DNA from: Streptomyces geranii
GTDB lineage: Bacteria > Actinomycetota > Actinomycetes > Streptomycetales > Streptomycetaceae
Direction of reading: 5' to 3'
NCBI RefSeq assembly: GCF_002954775.1
Contig: NZ_PJME01000005.1
Span: forward strand, 1 to 64,000
Length of the DNA stretch: 64,000 nt
The notes below the pieces were generated by a model that ran no database searches, was not told the DNA's origin, and saw nothing but the letters and a program-made list of their open reading frames with translations. Shown piece after piece: positions 15,410 to 23,129 of this stretch. A program made the translations under genes and the position numbers. Each line of letters opens with the position of its first letter. Within the stretch, counting starts at the first letter, position 1.

Positions 15410-16477
15410 ATGTCAACAGGCGGGACAAGAGCGGTCAGGCTGACCAGGTGGGGCGGCCCACCGGTCATCACCGAGGTGCCACGGCCCGTCCCGACGGGCG
15501 AAGAGGTCCTGATCCGGGTGGAGGCGGCCGGCCTGTGCCGTTCCGACCTCCATGTCATCGACGCACGGCCGGGCAGCCTCCCCTACCGGACCCCGTTCAC
15601 CCTCGGCCACGAGGTCGCCGGACGGGTGGTGGAGCAAGGCCCCCTCGCCACCGGCCCGGCGGTCGGCGAGCGGGTGGTGGTGTACGGCCCCTGGGGCTGC
15701 GGGAGCTGTGCCCGCTGCGCGGCCGGGGCGGAGAACTACTGCGACCGGCGCCCGGCACTGGACGCGGACCTCACCGGCACCGGGGCGGGACTCGGACGCG
15801 ACGGCGGCATGGCCGACCTGCTGCTCGTGCCGTCCGGGCGGCTGCTGGTCCCGGTGGGCGAGCTGGCCGCCGTACAGGCCGCGCCACTGTCGGACGCCGG
15901 GCTGACCGCCTATCACGCCGTTGCCACGGTCCGGCACGCGACCGGCGACGGTACGAGTGTGGTCGTCCTCGGCGTCGGCGGGCTGGGGCATCTGGCCGTG
16001 CAGATCCTGCGGGCCACGACGACGGCCCAGGTGCTGGCAGTGGACGTACGGGAAGAGGCGCTCGCGCTGGCCGAGCGGTGCGGGGCGCACTTCGGGACGC
16101 TGCCGCGGCCCGACAGCGCGGCCGTCCTGCGGGACCGGACCGGTGGGGTCGGGGCGGTCGCCGTGCTGGACTTCGTCGGCAGCCGCTCCACGCTGGAGCT
16201 GGCGACCGGAGTGCTGCGGGCGGGCGGGGAGCTGGCCGTGGTGGGCAGCGGCGGCGGGGAGCTGTCGGTGCGCAAGCCCGGCGTGCTGCCTCCCGGGACG
16301 CGGATCTCGCTGCCCTTCTGGGGGACGCTGCCCGAACTGGAGCGAGTCGTCGCGCTGGCGCGCGAGGGGACCCTGAAAGTGGAGGTCGAGCGGTTCGCGC
16401 TGTCGCGCGCGCCGGAGGCGATCGAGGGGTTGCGCTCCGGCGGGGTGCGGGGGCGCGCGGTGCTCGTACCGGACTGA
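15410..16477 (+). CDS. Zinc-dependent alcohol dehydrogenase (MDR family)
   Basis: Medium-chain dehydrogenase of 355 residues. Catalytic zinc residues appear in GLCRSD and GHE. The structural zinc loop is C-x2-C-x2-C-x7-C within CGSCARCAAGAENYC. The NAD-binding loop is VLGVGGLG. It should oxidise a secondary or primary alcohol intermediate of the module to the ketone or aldehyde, or act in reverse. It is transcribed alone, divergent from the SDR, under operator site D. Confidence 0.92.
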   Translation: MSTGGTRAVRLTRWGGPPVITEVPRPVPTGEEVLIRVEAAGLCRSDLHVIDARPGSLPYRTPFTLGHEVAGRVVEQGPLATGPAVGERVVVYGPWGCGSCARCAAGAENYCDRRPALDADLTGTGAGLGRDGGMADLLLVPSGRLLVPVGELAAVQAAPLSDAGLTAYHAVATVRHATGDGTSVVVLGVGGLGHLAVQILRATTTAQVLAVDVREEALALAERCGAHFGTLPRPDSAAVLRDRTGGVGAVAVLDFVGSRSTLELATGVLRAGGELAVVGSGGGELSVRKPGVLPPGTRISLPFWGTLPELERVVALAREGTLKVEVERFALSRAPEAIEGLRSGGVRGRAVLVPD

Positions 16478-16569
16478 TTCCCTCGGCCGGGCGGGTCCGA
16501 CGGGCCCGGCGATCCGGCCGGAACCCGCGCCGTCCCAGCACACTCCTGTCGACCTCTCGACTCCAGAAG

Positions 16570-16582
16570 TGAGTTCAATTAG
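16570..16582. promoter_or_regulatory. Regulon operator, site E
   Basis: TGAGTTCAATTAG keeps the palindromic core (AGTTCAATT) but has three mismatches to the full consensus. It lies 53 bases upstream of the FAD-dependent dehydrogenase start. Confidence 0.5.
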
Positions 16583-16634
16583 CGTCTTGTCCCACCTCGG
16601 GGACACGACAGCGGACAAAGGCGGTGGGCCCGCT

Positions 16635-17996
16635 ATGGGTGCGGAATCAGTGGATCTTCTGGTCATCGGCGGCGGGATGGCGGGCCTCTCGGCCGCCGCC
16701 CGGGTGGCGGCCGAGGGCGGCTCGGTGATGCTGGTGGAGAAGGCGGAGCGGACCGGCGGCTCGGCCCGGTTCGCGGGTTTCGTCTGGACCGCGCCGACCC
16801 TGGAGGAACTGCGCCGGGTCAATCCGGACGGCGATCCGGAGCTGGCCGAGGCCCTGATCGACGGGTTCGCGGACGGGGTCGAGTGGATCCGGTCGCTCGG
16901 TGTGGAATGCCGGCCGCCGGTGCCCGTGCTGGGCTTCGGGCGCGGCCATCAGGTCGACACCAACCACTACCTCGACACCTGCGAGCGGTTGATCCGCGAC
17001 CGGGGCCAGGAGGTGCTGACCGCCACGACGACACGCGCCCTCCTGACGGAGAACGGGTTGGTCAAGGGCGCGGAGTGCGTGCTGCCCGACGGCACCGCAC
17101 GCCGGATCGAGGCGACCTGGACCCTGCTCGCCACCGGCGGTTTCCAGGGCGATCCGGCCCTGCGCGCCGAGCACATCCACCCGCAGGCGGCGGACATCGG
17201 CCTGCGGGCGAACCCGCGCAGCGAGGGCGACGGCCTCACCCTCGGCCGTACCGCCGGTGCGGCCTTCGGCAAGAAGGACGCGGGGTTCTACGGGCACCTC
17301 ATGCCGGCCGGGGTGCCCCTGGCCGACACCTCACGCTTCGTCGACCTGGCCCTCTACTACAGCGAGCACGCGCTGCTCTTCGACACCACGGGTGAGCGCT
17401 TCGTCGACGAGACGGTCGGCGACCATCTGACCACCATGGCCCTGCTGGACCGGCCGGGCGCCCGTGGCCTGCTGGTCGCCGACGCGCGGGTGCACCGCGA
17501 GTGGATCAGCGCCTCGTACGTGGCGGGCATCCCCGGCGTGGACAAGTTCCAGCTCTGCCATCGCGCCGGTGCCCGCTGCGCGGTGGCGGAGAGCCTGGAC
17601 GACTTCGCGGACATGCCCGAGGAGTGGGGCTATCCGGGAGCGGTGATCCGGGACCGCGTCAGGGAGTTCAACGCCACCGCGAGCGGCGACGGCACACCGG
17701 TACCCGGGCGGCTGCTCGACAACCGGCCGCTCGACGAGCCGCCCTTCTACGTCGTCGAGGCGGCCCCGGCGATCACCTTCACCTTCGGCGGCCTGCTCAT
17801 CGACACCGAGGCGCGGGTGCTGGCCGCGGCCGACCCGGACGGGCACCGCCGGATACCCGGCCTGCTCGCGGCCGGGGCGGACGCGGGCGGGCTGTACCGG
17901 CGTGCCTACGCCGGCGGGCTCGCTCCCGCCCTGGTGTTCGGCCTGGCGGCGGCACACACCGCGCTCGGCGGGGCACCGAGCGCCGCCGGAAGCTGA
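16635..17996 (+). CDS. FAD-dependent dehydrogenase (fumarate reductase/KstD-like flavoprotein)
   Basis: Flavoprotein of 453 residues. The dinucleotide-binding motif VIGGGMAGLSAA lies at about residues 9-20, the FAD-loop GGSARFAG near 38-45, and the C-terminal GLLAAGADAGG/YAGGLAPALVFG flavin-binding block is present. The family includes 3-ketosteroid dehydrogenases and fumarate/urocanate reductases that add or remove a C=C bond next to a carbonyl. ATG at 16635 places the Rossmann motif at the N-terminus; a GTG at 16569 would overlap operator site E. Single-gene unit between the alcohol dehydrogenase and the importer. Confidence 0.85.
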   Translation: MGAESVDLLVIGGGMAGLSAAARVAAEGGSVMLVEKAERTGGSARFAGFVWTAPTLEELRRVNPDGDPELAEALIDGFADGVEWIRSLGVECRPPVPVLGFGRGHQVDTNHYLDTCERLIRDRGQEVLTATTTRALLTENGLVKGAECVLPDGTARRIEATWTLLATGGFQGDPALRAEHIHPQAADIGLRANPRSEGDGLTLGRTAGAAFGKKDAGFYGHLMPAGVPLADTSRFVDLALYYSEHALLFDTTGERFVDETVGDHLTTMALLDRPGARGLLVADARVHREWISASYVAGIPGVDKFQLCHRAGARCAVAESLDDFADMPEEWGYPGAVIRDRVREFNATASGDGTPVPGRLLDNRPLDEPPFYVVEAAPAITFTFGGLLIDTEARVLAAADPDGHRRIPGLLAAGADAGGLYRRAYAGGLAPALVFGLAAAHTALGGAPSAAGS

Positions 17997-18066
17997 TTCC
18001 GGCCGGTCGCTCGAACAAATCCCGTGCACGAGGCTTGCCCGCCCGGCACCGGAGTGCCTAGCTTAC

Positions 18067-18079
18067 TGAATTGAGTTCA
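18067..18079. promoter_or_regulatory. Regulon operator, site F (perfect consensus)
   Basis: TGAATTGAGTTCA fits TGAAyTsArTTCA exactly. It lies 79 bases upstream of the permease start and should control the importer operon. Confidence 0.7.
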
Positions 18080-18157
18080 CTTTAACTCTGCGGCTCGTGA
18101 GGTGATCATGCTTCCTGTATGGGTGGCGCGAATGTGCCCTTCCCCGAGGGAGGGGCT

Positions 18158-19027
18158 GTGAGTCAGTTCCTGCTCGTCCTGGTCAGCGGTGTGGCCAGCG
18201 GAGCCGTGTACGGCCTCATGGGCCTGGGGCTCGTCATCATCTACCGGGCGACGGACGTCGTGAACTTCGCGATGGCCTCCCTGGCGACCCTGGGCCTGTA
18301 CGTGGCGGTCTCGCTGCACGACCGGGGCGTGGCGACGGTGCTCGGCATCCTCGCCGCCGTCGCGATCACCGTGGCCGCCGGTCTCCTGGTCCGCGAGACG
18401 GTGATCAGGCCGCTCGGACAGGGCCAGCTGTTCTCCGCGCTCGTCGTCACGATGGGCGTGTCCCTCGTGCTGGAGAGCCTGGCCGGTTCGATCTGGGGCG
18501 ACCAGCCGAAGGCCTTCCCCAACCTGGTCGACGGGACGGTGCGCTGGTCGGGTGCCGCCGTACCGGTGCAGAGCCTGGTGACGATCGCCGTCGCCGCCGT
18601 GGCGATGGGCCTGGTCGGCTATCTGTTCGCCCGCACCACGCTCGGCTCGGCCATGCGGGCGGTCGCGGAGTCGGCGGACACCGCCCGGATCGTCGGCCTC
18701 GGCGCCCAGCGCATCGCCCGGCTCTCCTGGGCCCTCGGCCTGGGTCTGGCCGCGCTCGCCGCCTGTCTGTACGCGCCCCGCTCCGGGCTGGTCCCGACCG
18801 CGCTCGTCGCCCCGCTGTTCAGGGCCTTCGCCGGGATCTTCCTCGGCGGCCTGACCAGCATGTACGGCGCTGTCATCGGCGGACTGACCATCGGCGTCCT
18901 GGACAACCTGGCGGCGAACTACGTCTCCGCCAGCTTCCGGGACACCTTCGTGTTCTCGTTCACCGTGCTGGTCCTGCTGATCCGCCCGCAGGGCATGTTC
19001 GGCACCCGCACCTTCCAGAGGGTCTGA
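18158..19027 (+). CDS. Branched-chain amino acid-type ABC transporter permease (LivH-like)
   Basis: Integral membrane permease of 289 residues with about eight hydrophobic segments. GLMGLGLVIIYRATDVVNFA near the N-terminus and the cytoplasmic coupling region TTLGSAMRAVAESADTARIVG are hallmarks of LivH. GTG at 18158 is preferred to the ATG at 18119 because GGGAGGGG precedes it and it removes a non-conserved leader. The product forms the transmembrane pore with the LivM domain of the next gene, 12 bases downstream. Such importers also carry aromatic acids, short-chain amides and other carboxylates. Confidence 0.9.
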   Translation: MSQFLLVLVSGVASGAVYGLMGLGLVIIYRATDVVNFAMASLATLGLYVAVSLHDRGVATVLGILAAVAITVAAGLLVRETVIRPLGQGQLFSALVVTMGVSLVLESLAGSIWGDQPKAFPNLVDGTVRWSGAAVPVQSLVTIAVAAVAMGLVGYLFARTTLGSAMRAVAESADTARIVGLGAQRIARLSWALGLGLAALAACLYAPRSGLVPTALVAPLFRAFAGIFLGGLTSMYGAVIGGLTIGVLDNLAANYVSASFRDTFVFSFTVLVLLIRPQGMFGTRTFQRV

Positions 19028-19039
19028 GGGGTCGCATCC

Positions 19040-21571
19040 ATGGTCTTCAACCGTTCCCTCCTGGCGAAGGCCGCCCTGGGCCCGGCCGCAGGCGCGGTAC
19101 TCATGGCCTTCATGGCGTCCGGCGCCATCCCGGCCTACCAGATGTACTCGGTGGGACTGGCGGCCGTGTACACGATCGTCGTCCTGTCGGTCGGCCTGCT
19201 GGCCGGCTGGTCGGGCATCTGGTCGGTGGGCCACCCCGCGTTCTTCGCCATCGGCGCCTACTTCGCCGCGTACGGCAGCGGCCACGACTGGACCCTGGAG
19301 ACGGTGGTCCTCGGCGCGGTCGCCACCGGCGCCCTGCTGGGCGGCTTCATCGGGTACGCCGGTGCCAGGTTCTCGGTGCTCTACATCGCCCTGCTGACCC
19401 TCGCCTTCACCACGGTCACCCTGGAGCTGATCAACCGCTGGAGCAGCGTGACCGGCGGCGACCAGGGCGTCCCGGTGCTGCAACTGCGCAGCGTCCTGGG
19501 CCTGGGCACCGTCCTGGGCGGCGGCACCGACGCGCAGTACCTCGCGGTGGGCGCGGCGGCCGTGGTGCTCGGCCTCGCGGTACCGGCCTCCGCCTCGGGA
19601 CTGCGGATGCGGCTCGTGGCCGCCAAATCGCATCCGCTGGCCGCCCGTACGATCGGCATCGCGCCCGAGGCGCAGTCGGCGCTGTCCTTCGCGGTGAGCG
19701 GCGCGTGCACCTGCTTCGCGGGGGTGCTGCTCGGGCTGCTCACCGGGTTCGTCAGCCCGGACCCGTTCTCGCTGACCTTCGGCATCTCACTGATCGCGGC
19801 CTGTGTGCTCGGCGGGGTGGGCACCGTCGTCGGCGCGGTCGCGGGCGGCATCTATCTGACCTGGAATCCTTCGCTGTCCTCGGCGGTCGGTCTGCCGCAG
19901 CCGGTGGTGCAGGGCATCGTCCTGATCGCGGTGCTGCTCTTCCTGCCGGGCGGAGTGGTCCCGTTCCTCGCCAGACCCGCGCGCGCTCTCGTACGGCGGC
20001 TGCTGCGCCGGCCCGACGCCCGGCCCGCGCCCGCTCCCGAGCCGTCGGCGGACCCCGTGCCGCTGCGGCCCGCGTCCGACGGCGCCGTACTCCTCGAACT
20101 GGAGCACCTGTCGGTGTCGTACGGCGGGCTCAAGGCCCTGGAGGACGCCTCGCTGACCCTCCGTCAGGACGAGATCCTCGCCGTCATCGGGCCCAACGGG
20201 GCCGGAAAGACCACCCTGTTGAACGCCCTGTCGGGACTGACCGGCAACGGCCGGGTGAGCGGGACCGCCCAGTTCGCCGGACGTCCGCTGCTGGGCGCGC
20301 GGGCGACCGCGCGGCGGCGGCTGGGCATCGGGCGTACCTTCCAGCACGCGGAGGTGTTCTCCGAACTCACCGTCGCCGAGAACGTGTTGTGCACCCGGCG
20401 CCGGGTCACCGCCCGCGACCGCGCCGAAGTCATGCGGTTGCTGCACTCGGTCGGCCTCGCCGATGTCGCGGACCGGCGGCCGACGGAGCTGCCGTTCGGG
20501 CTCCAGAAGCGCCTCGACCTCGCCCGCGCGATGGCCGAGGAACCCAAACTCCTGGTCCTTGACGAGCCGTTCGGCGGCCTCGACTCGGCCGAACGGGCGC
20601 TGCTCGCCGGGCACATCAGACGGCTGCACGCGGCCGGCACCGCCGTGATCGTCATCGACCACGTCCTCGACGACCTGTTCTCCGTCGCCCACCGGGTGAT
20701 CGCGTTCGACTTCGGCCGCACGATCGGCGGCGGCACCCCGGACACCGTCCTCCAGGACCCCAAGGTGCGCTCCTCGTATCTCGGCACGGTCGGCAACCGG
20801 GCCCAACTCCCGGAGCACGTAGGCGAACAGAGCATGCTGCGGCTGCGCGGTGTCGGCCATGTCTACGGCGGTGTGACCGCCCTGCGCGGTGTCGACCTCG
20901 ACGTCCGCAAGGGGGTCGTGCTGGGGATCGCGGGCGCCAACGGCGCGGGCAAGAGCACCCTGGCCGGCATTCTGCACGGCTCTCTGAAGCCCGCGCACGG
21001 CGACCGGGAGACGGGCGGCGGCGTCCGCACCAGCCTGGCGCCCGAGGGGCGGGCCCTGTTCAAGACGCTGACCCTGCGCGAGAACCTCGAAGTCGCGGCG
21101 TACGCGGCCGGGATCACCGGCGCTCCGCTGCGCGAGCGGCTGACGGAGACAGTCGAGTGGCTGCCGCCCCGGCTGCGGGACCGGCTGAACGCCTCGGCCG
21201 CCGGGCTGTCCGGCGGGGAGCAGCAGATGCTCGCCATCGCCCGGGCGCTCATCGTCCGCCCGGACGTCCTGATCGTCGACGAACCCGCGCTCGGGCTGGC
21301 CCCGGCGCTGGTCGACGAGGTCTACGACCGGCTGGTGCGGCTGGCCCACGACGGACTGACCGTCGTGCTGCTCGAACAGCTCCTCAGCCGCGCCCTGTCC
21401 GTCTGCCACGAGGTCGCCGTGCTGCACGAGGGCGTCGTCGCGGCCCACGGCCGGCCGGGCGACCCGGACTTCGCGGCCCTCGCCGAGGCCGCCTACTTCA
21501 GCGGCGGCCTGGAGGCCGCCGCGACGGCCACGACCGCGGCGACCGCCGCCCGAGCCCCACAAGTGAATTGA
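19040..21571 (+). CDS. Three-domain ABC transporter fusion: LivM permease + LivG ATPase + LivF ATPase
   Basis: One 843-residue reading frame. Residues 1-310 are a LivM-like permease. A Pro/Ala-rich linker (about 312-345) leads to a first nucleotide-binding domain with Walker A GPNGAGKTT at about 384, LivG-type signature LPFGLQKRLDLARAM and Walker B LLVLDEPFGGLD. A second domain has Walker A GANGAGKST at about 632, PEGR, signature LSGGEQQ at about 722 and Walker B LIVDEPALGLAP. The second domain is about 13 residues short between Walker A and PEGR compared with typical LivF. The fusion supplies both ATPases in cis. It pairs with the LivH-like protein and the binding lipoprotein. Confidence 0.92.
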   Translation: MVFNRSLLAKAALGPAAGAVLMAFMASGAIPAYQMYSVGLAAVYTIVVLSVGLLAGWSGIWSVGHPAFFAIGAYFAAYGSGHDWTLETVVLGAVATGALLGGFIGYAGARFSVLYIALLTLAFTTVTLELINRWSSVTGGDQGVPVLQLRSVLGLGTVLGGGTDAQYLAVGAAAVVLGLAVPASASGLRMRLVAAKSHPLAARTIGIAPEAQSALSFAVSGACTCFAGVLLGLLTGFVSPDPFSLTFGISLIAACVLGGVGTVVGAVAGGIYLTWNPSLSSAVGLPQPVVQGIVLIAVLLFLPGGVVPFLARPARALVRRLLRRPDARPAPAPEPSADPVPLRPASDGAVLLELEHLSVSYGGLKALEDASLTLRQDEILAVIGPNGAGKTTLLNALSGLTGNGRVSGTAQFAGRPLLGARATARRRLGIGRTFQHAEVFSELTVAENVLCTRRRVTARDRAEVMRLLHSVGLADVADRRPTELPFGLQKRLDLARAMAEEPKLLVLDEPFGGLDSAERALLAGHIRRLHAAGTAVIVIDHVLDDLFSVAHRVIAFDFGRTIGGGTPDTVLQDPKVRSSYLGTVGNRAQLPEHVGEQSMLRLRGVGHVYGGVTALRGVDLDVRKGVVLGIAGANGAGKSTLAGILHGSLKPAHGDRETGGGVRTSLAPEGRALFKTLTLRENLEVAAYAAGITGAPLRERLTETVEWLPPRLRDRLNASAAGLSGGEQQMLAIARALIVRPDVLIVDEPALGLAPALVDEVYDRLVRLAHDGLTVVLLEQLLSRALSVCHEVAVLHEGVVAAHGRPGDPDFAALAEAAYFSGGLEAAATATTAATAARAPQVN

Positions 21572-21576
21572 AATCA
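21564..21576. promoter_or_regulatory. Regulon operator, site G (overlapping a stop codon)
   Basis: TGAATTGAAATCA, one mismatch from the consensus. It contains the TGA stop of the transporter fusion (21569-21571) and lies 31 bases upstream of the binding-protein gene, suggesting an additional internal promoter for that gene. Confidence 0.6.
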
Positions 21577-21606
21577 CGTCATGAACGAGCATGAACGAGG
21601 TGGATC

Positions 21607-22815
21607 GTGTTCCGGACAACCAAGAGATTTCGTCGCACCCTAGGGACCCTCGCGGTCGTGGCCGCCGTGTCACTGACCGCCAACGCGTGCGCCGACCAGG
21701 ACTCCTCAGGCAGCGCGGGCAGCGCGACGGAGATCCACATCGGCGCGTGGCTCCCCCTCACCGGTGCCACCGCCTCGTACGGCGTGCCCGAGAAGGCGGG
21801 CGCCGACGCCTACTTCAAGATGATCAACGAGTCCGGAGGCATCAACGGCCGCAAGGTCAAGTGGACGGTCAAGGACAACGCGGCCGACCCGCAGCAGACC
21901 GTGCAGATCGCGCGTGAACTCGTGGGCCAGGACAAGGTGGTGGCCATCGTGAACGCGAACGGCACCTCCCAGGCGGAGGCCGCCTTCCCCTTCGTCCTCA
22001 CCCAGTCCAAGGTCCCGGTGCTCAACGAGGTGGGCGGCAGCGAGTCCTGGTACGACCCGCCGCGCGCGGGCCTGTTCGGCACGCAGACCCTGTACGAGGA
22101 CCAGGCCGCCGCCGTCGCCGCGTGGGCGGTGCAGGACGGCGCGAAGAAGATCCTCGTCGTGCACAGCGACCCGGCCGCCTTCGTGAACGTGGCCGAGCAG
22201 GTCGGGCCGGTCGCGAAGAAGGTGGACCCCTCGGTGGAGGTGGACCGGCTGCCGGTCAAGTACCAGACCACCGACTACACCCCGGTGATCAGCAAGGTGA
22301 AGGCCGCCAAGACCCAGGCGGTGATCCTGATCCTGACCTCCCCCGAGGCCGCCGCCTTCCTCAAGGAGGCCAAGCTCCAGGGCCTTGACCTGCCCACCTA
22401 CGCCTACGCGCCGGTGGCCGCCGAGTCGACGGTCTCGCTGGCCAAGGACGCCGCCGAGGGCCTGAAGGCCGTGCAGCTGGTCAAGGCGCCCTCGGACCCG
22501 GACCCGGCGGTGGCGGAGTTCCGTACCGCGATGGCCAAGTACGAGCCCGGTCAGGACGCCGGCTTCCTCGCGCTGTGGGGCTGGAGCAACGCGAAGGTGT
22601 TCGCCCAGATCGCCAAGACCATCAAGGGCGATGTCACGTCCCAGGCCATCAGCGCGGCGTACGCGAAGGCGTCCTCCGTCGATCCGGGGGTGTCGCCGGT
22701 GATGAAGTTCAGCGCGAGCGACCATCTCGGGACGCGCAGTGTGCAGCGGGTGGAGGTGAAGAACGGCGTCTGGACGTCCGTCGGCGACTTCTACACGCCC
22801 CCGGCTCGCGGCTGA
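21607..22815 (+). CDS. ABC transporter substrate-binding lipoprotein (LivK-like)
   Basis: Periplasmic-binding-fold type 1 protein of 402 residues. A basic N-terminus (RTTKRFRRT), hydrophobic core and cysteine in LTANAC at about residue 27 indicate a lipoprotein signal. The mature part has IHIGAWLPLTGATASYG and INESGGINGRKVKW, standard for branched-chain-type receptors. The GTG start has GAGGTGG upstream. It is the extracellular receptor of the importer and so holds the best clue to the substrate, but specificity cannot be read from sequence. A strong terminator follows. Confidence 0.92.
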   Translation: MFRTTKRFRRTLGTLAVVAAVSLTANACADQDSSGSAGSATEIHIGAWLPLTGATASYGVPEKAGADAYFKMINESGGINGRKVKWTVKDNAADPQQTVQIARELVGQDKVVAIVNANGTSQAEAAFPFVLTQSKVPVLNEVGGSESWYDPPRAGLFGTQTLYEDQAAAVAAWAVQDGAKKILVVHSDPAAFVNVAEQVGPVAKKVDPSVEVDRLPVKYQTTDYTPVISKVKAAKTQAVILILTSPEAAAFLKEAKLQGLDLPTYAYAPVAAESTVSLAKDAAEGLKAVQLVKAPSDPDPAVAEFRTAMAKYEPGQDAGFLALWGWSNAKVFAQIAKTIKGDVTSQAISAAYAKASSVDPGVSPVMKFSASDHLGTRSVQRVEVKNGVWTSVGDFYTPPARG

Positions 22816-22845
22816 GCAACTCCTCCCCGGTGAGCGGCCGTTGAG

Positions 22846-22885
22846 CGCTCCCGGCCCCGGCGTCGATCCGCCGGGGCCGGGAGCG
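22846..22885. terminator. Perfect 16-bp-stem terminator closing the catabolic module
   Basis: A 16-base left arm (22846-22861) pairs perfectly with the right arm (22870-22885) around an 8-base loop. It lies between the convergent binding-protein and YbdD-like genes and could work in both directions. Confidence 0.8.
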
Positions 22886-22928
22886 AGGGGGTGGGAGCAC
22901 GGGGTCGGGCAAGCGGTTGGGCAGGGTG

Positions 22929-23129
22929 TCAGCAGCAGCGGCTCTGGGGGTGGGTCTCCCGGTGCCGGGTGCGCAGGACCTCGTACTCGCGCCGGGTCGG
23001 CACCGGGTCGTGCGGGTGGTGGTCGCGGCGGCGCTCGCAGTAGCGGTCGTACTCCGCCTCGCCGGTCAGCTCGCGCAGATACCAGCGCAGGTACCGGTAC
23101 ACGGCCCCGGCCCGCTGCCGAACCGTCAT
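22929..23129 (-). CDS. YbdD/YjiX-family small protein (CstA partner)
   Basis: A 66-residue basic protein with the family pattern YRYLRWYLRELTGEAEYDRYCE, a histidine-rich middle (DHHPHDP) and PTRREYE. Proteins of this DUF466 family are usually encoded directly after cstA/btsT transporters and are thought to assist them. The ATG at 23129 overlaps the cstA stop by 4 bases (ATGA). The two C-terminal cysteines (SRCC) are a notable detail. Confidence 0.88.
   Translation of the reverse strand: MTVRQRAGAVYRYLRWYLRELTGEAEYDRYCERRRDHHPHDPVPTRREYEVLRTRHRETHPQSRCC

Noticed and set aside
18077..19633. Long minus-strand frame opposite the importer genes
   Set aside because: Composition is Gly/Asp/His/Gln-rich with no domain; the plus strand encodes clear ABC transporter domains.
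237..22815. Secondary-metabolite biosynthetic cluster
   Set aside because: SnoaL-like and EthD-like genes suggested it, but there is no PKS, NRPS, terpene synthase or resistance gene; CoA ligase, dehydrogenases and an importer fit catabolism better.
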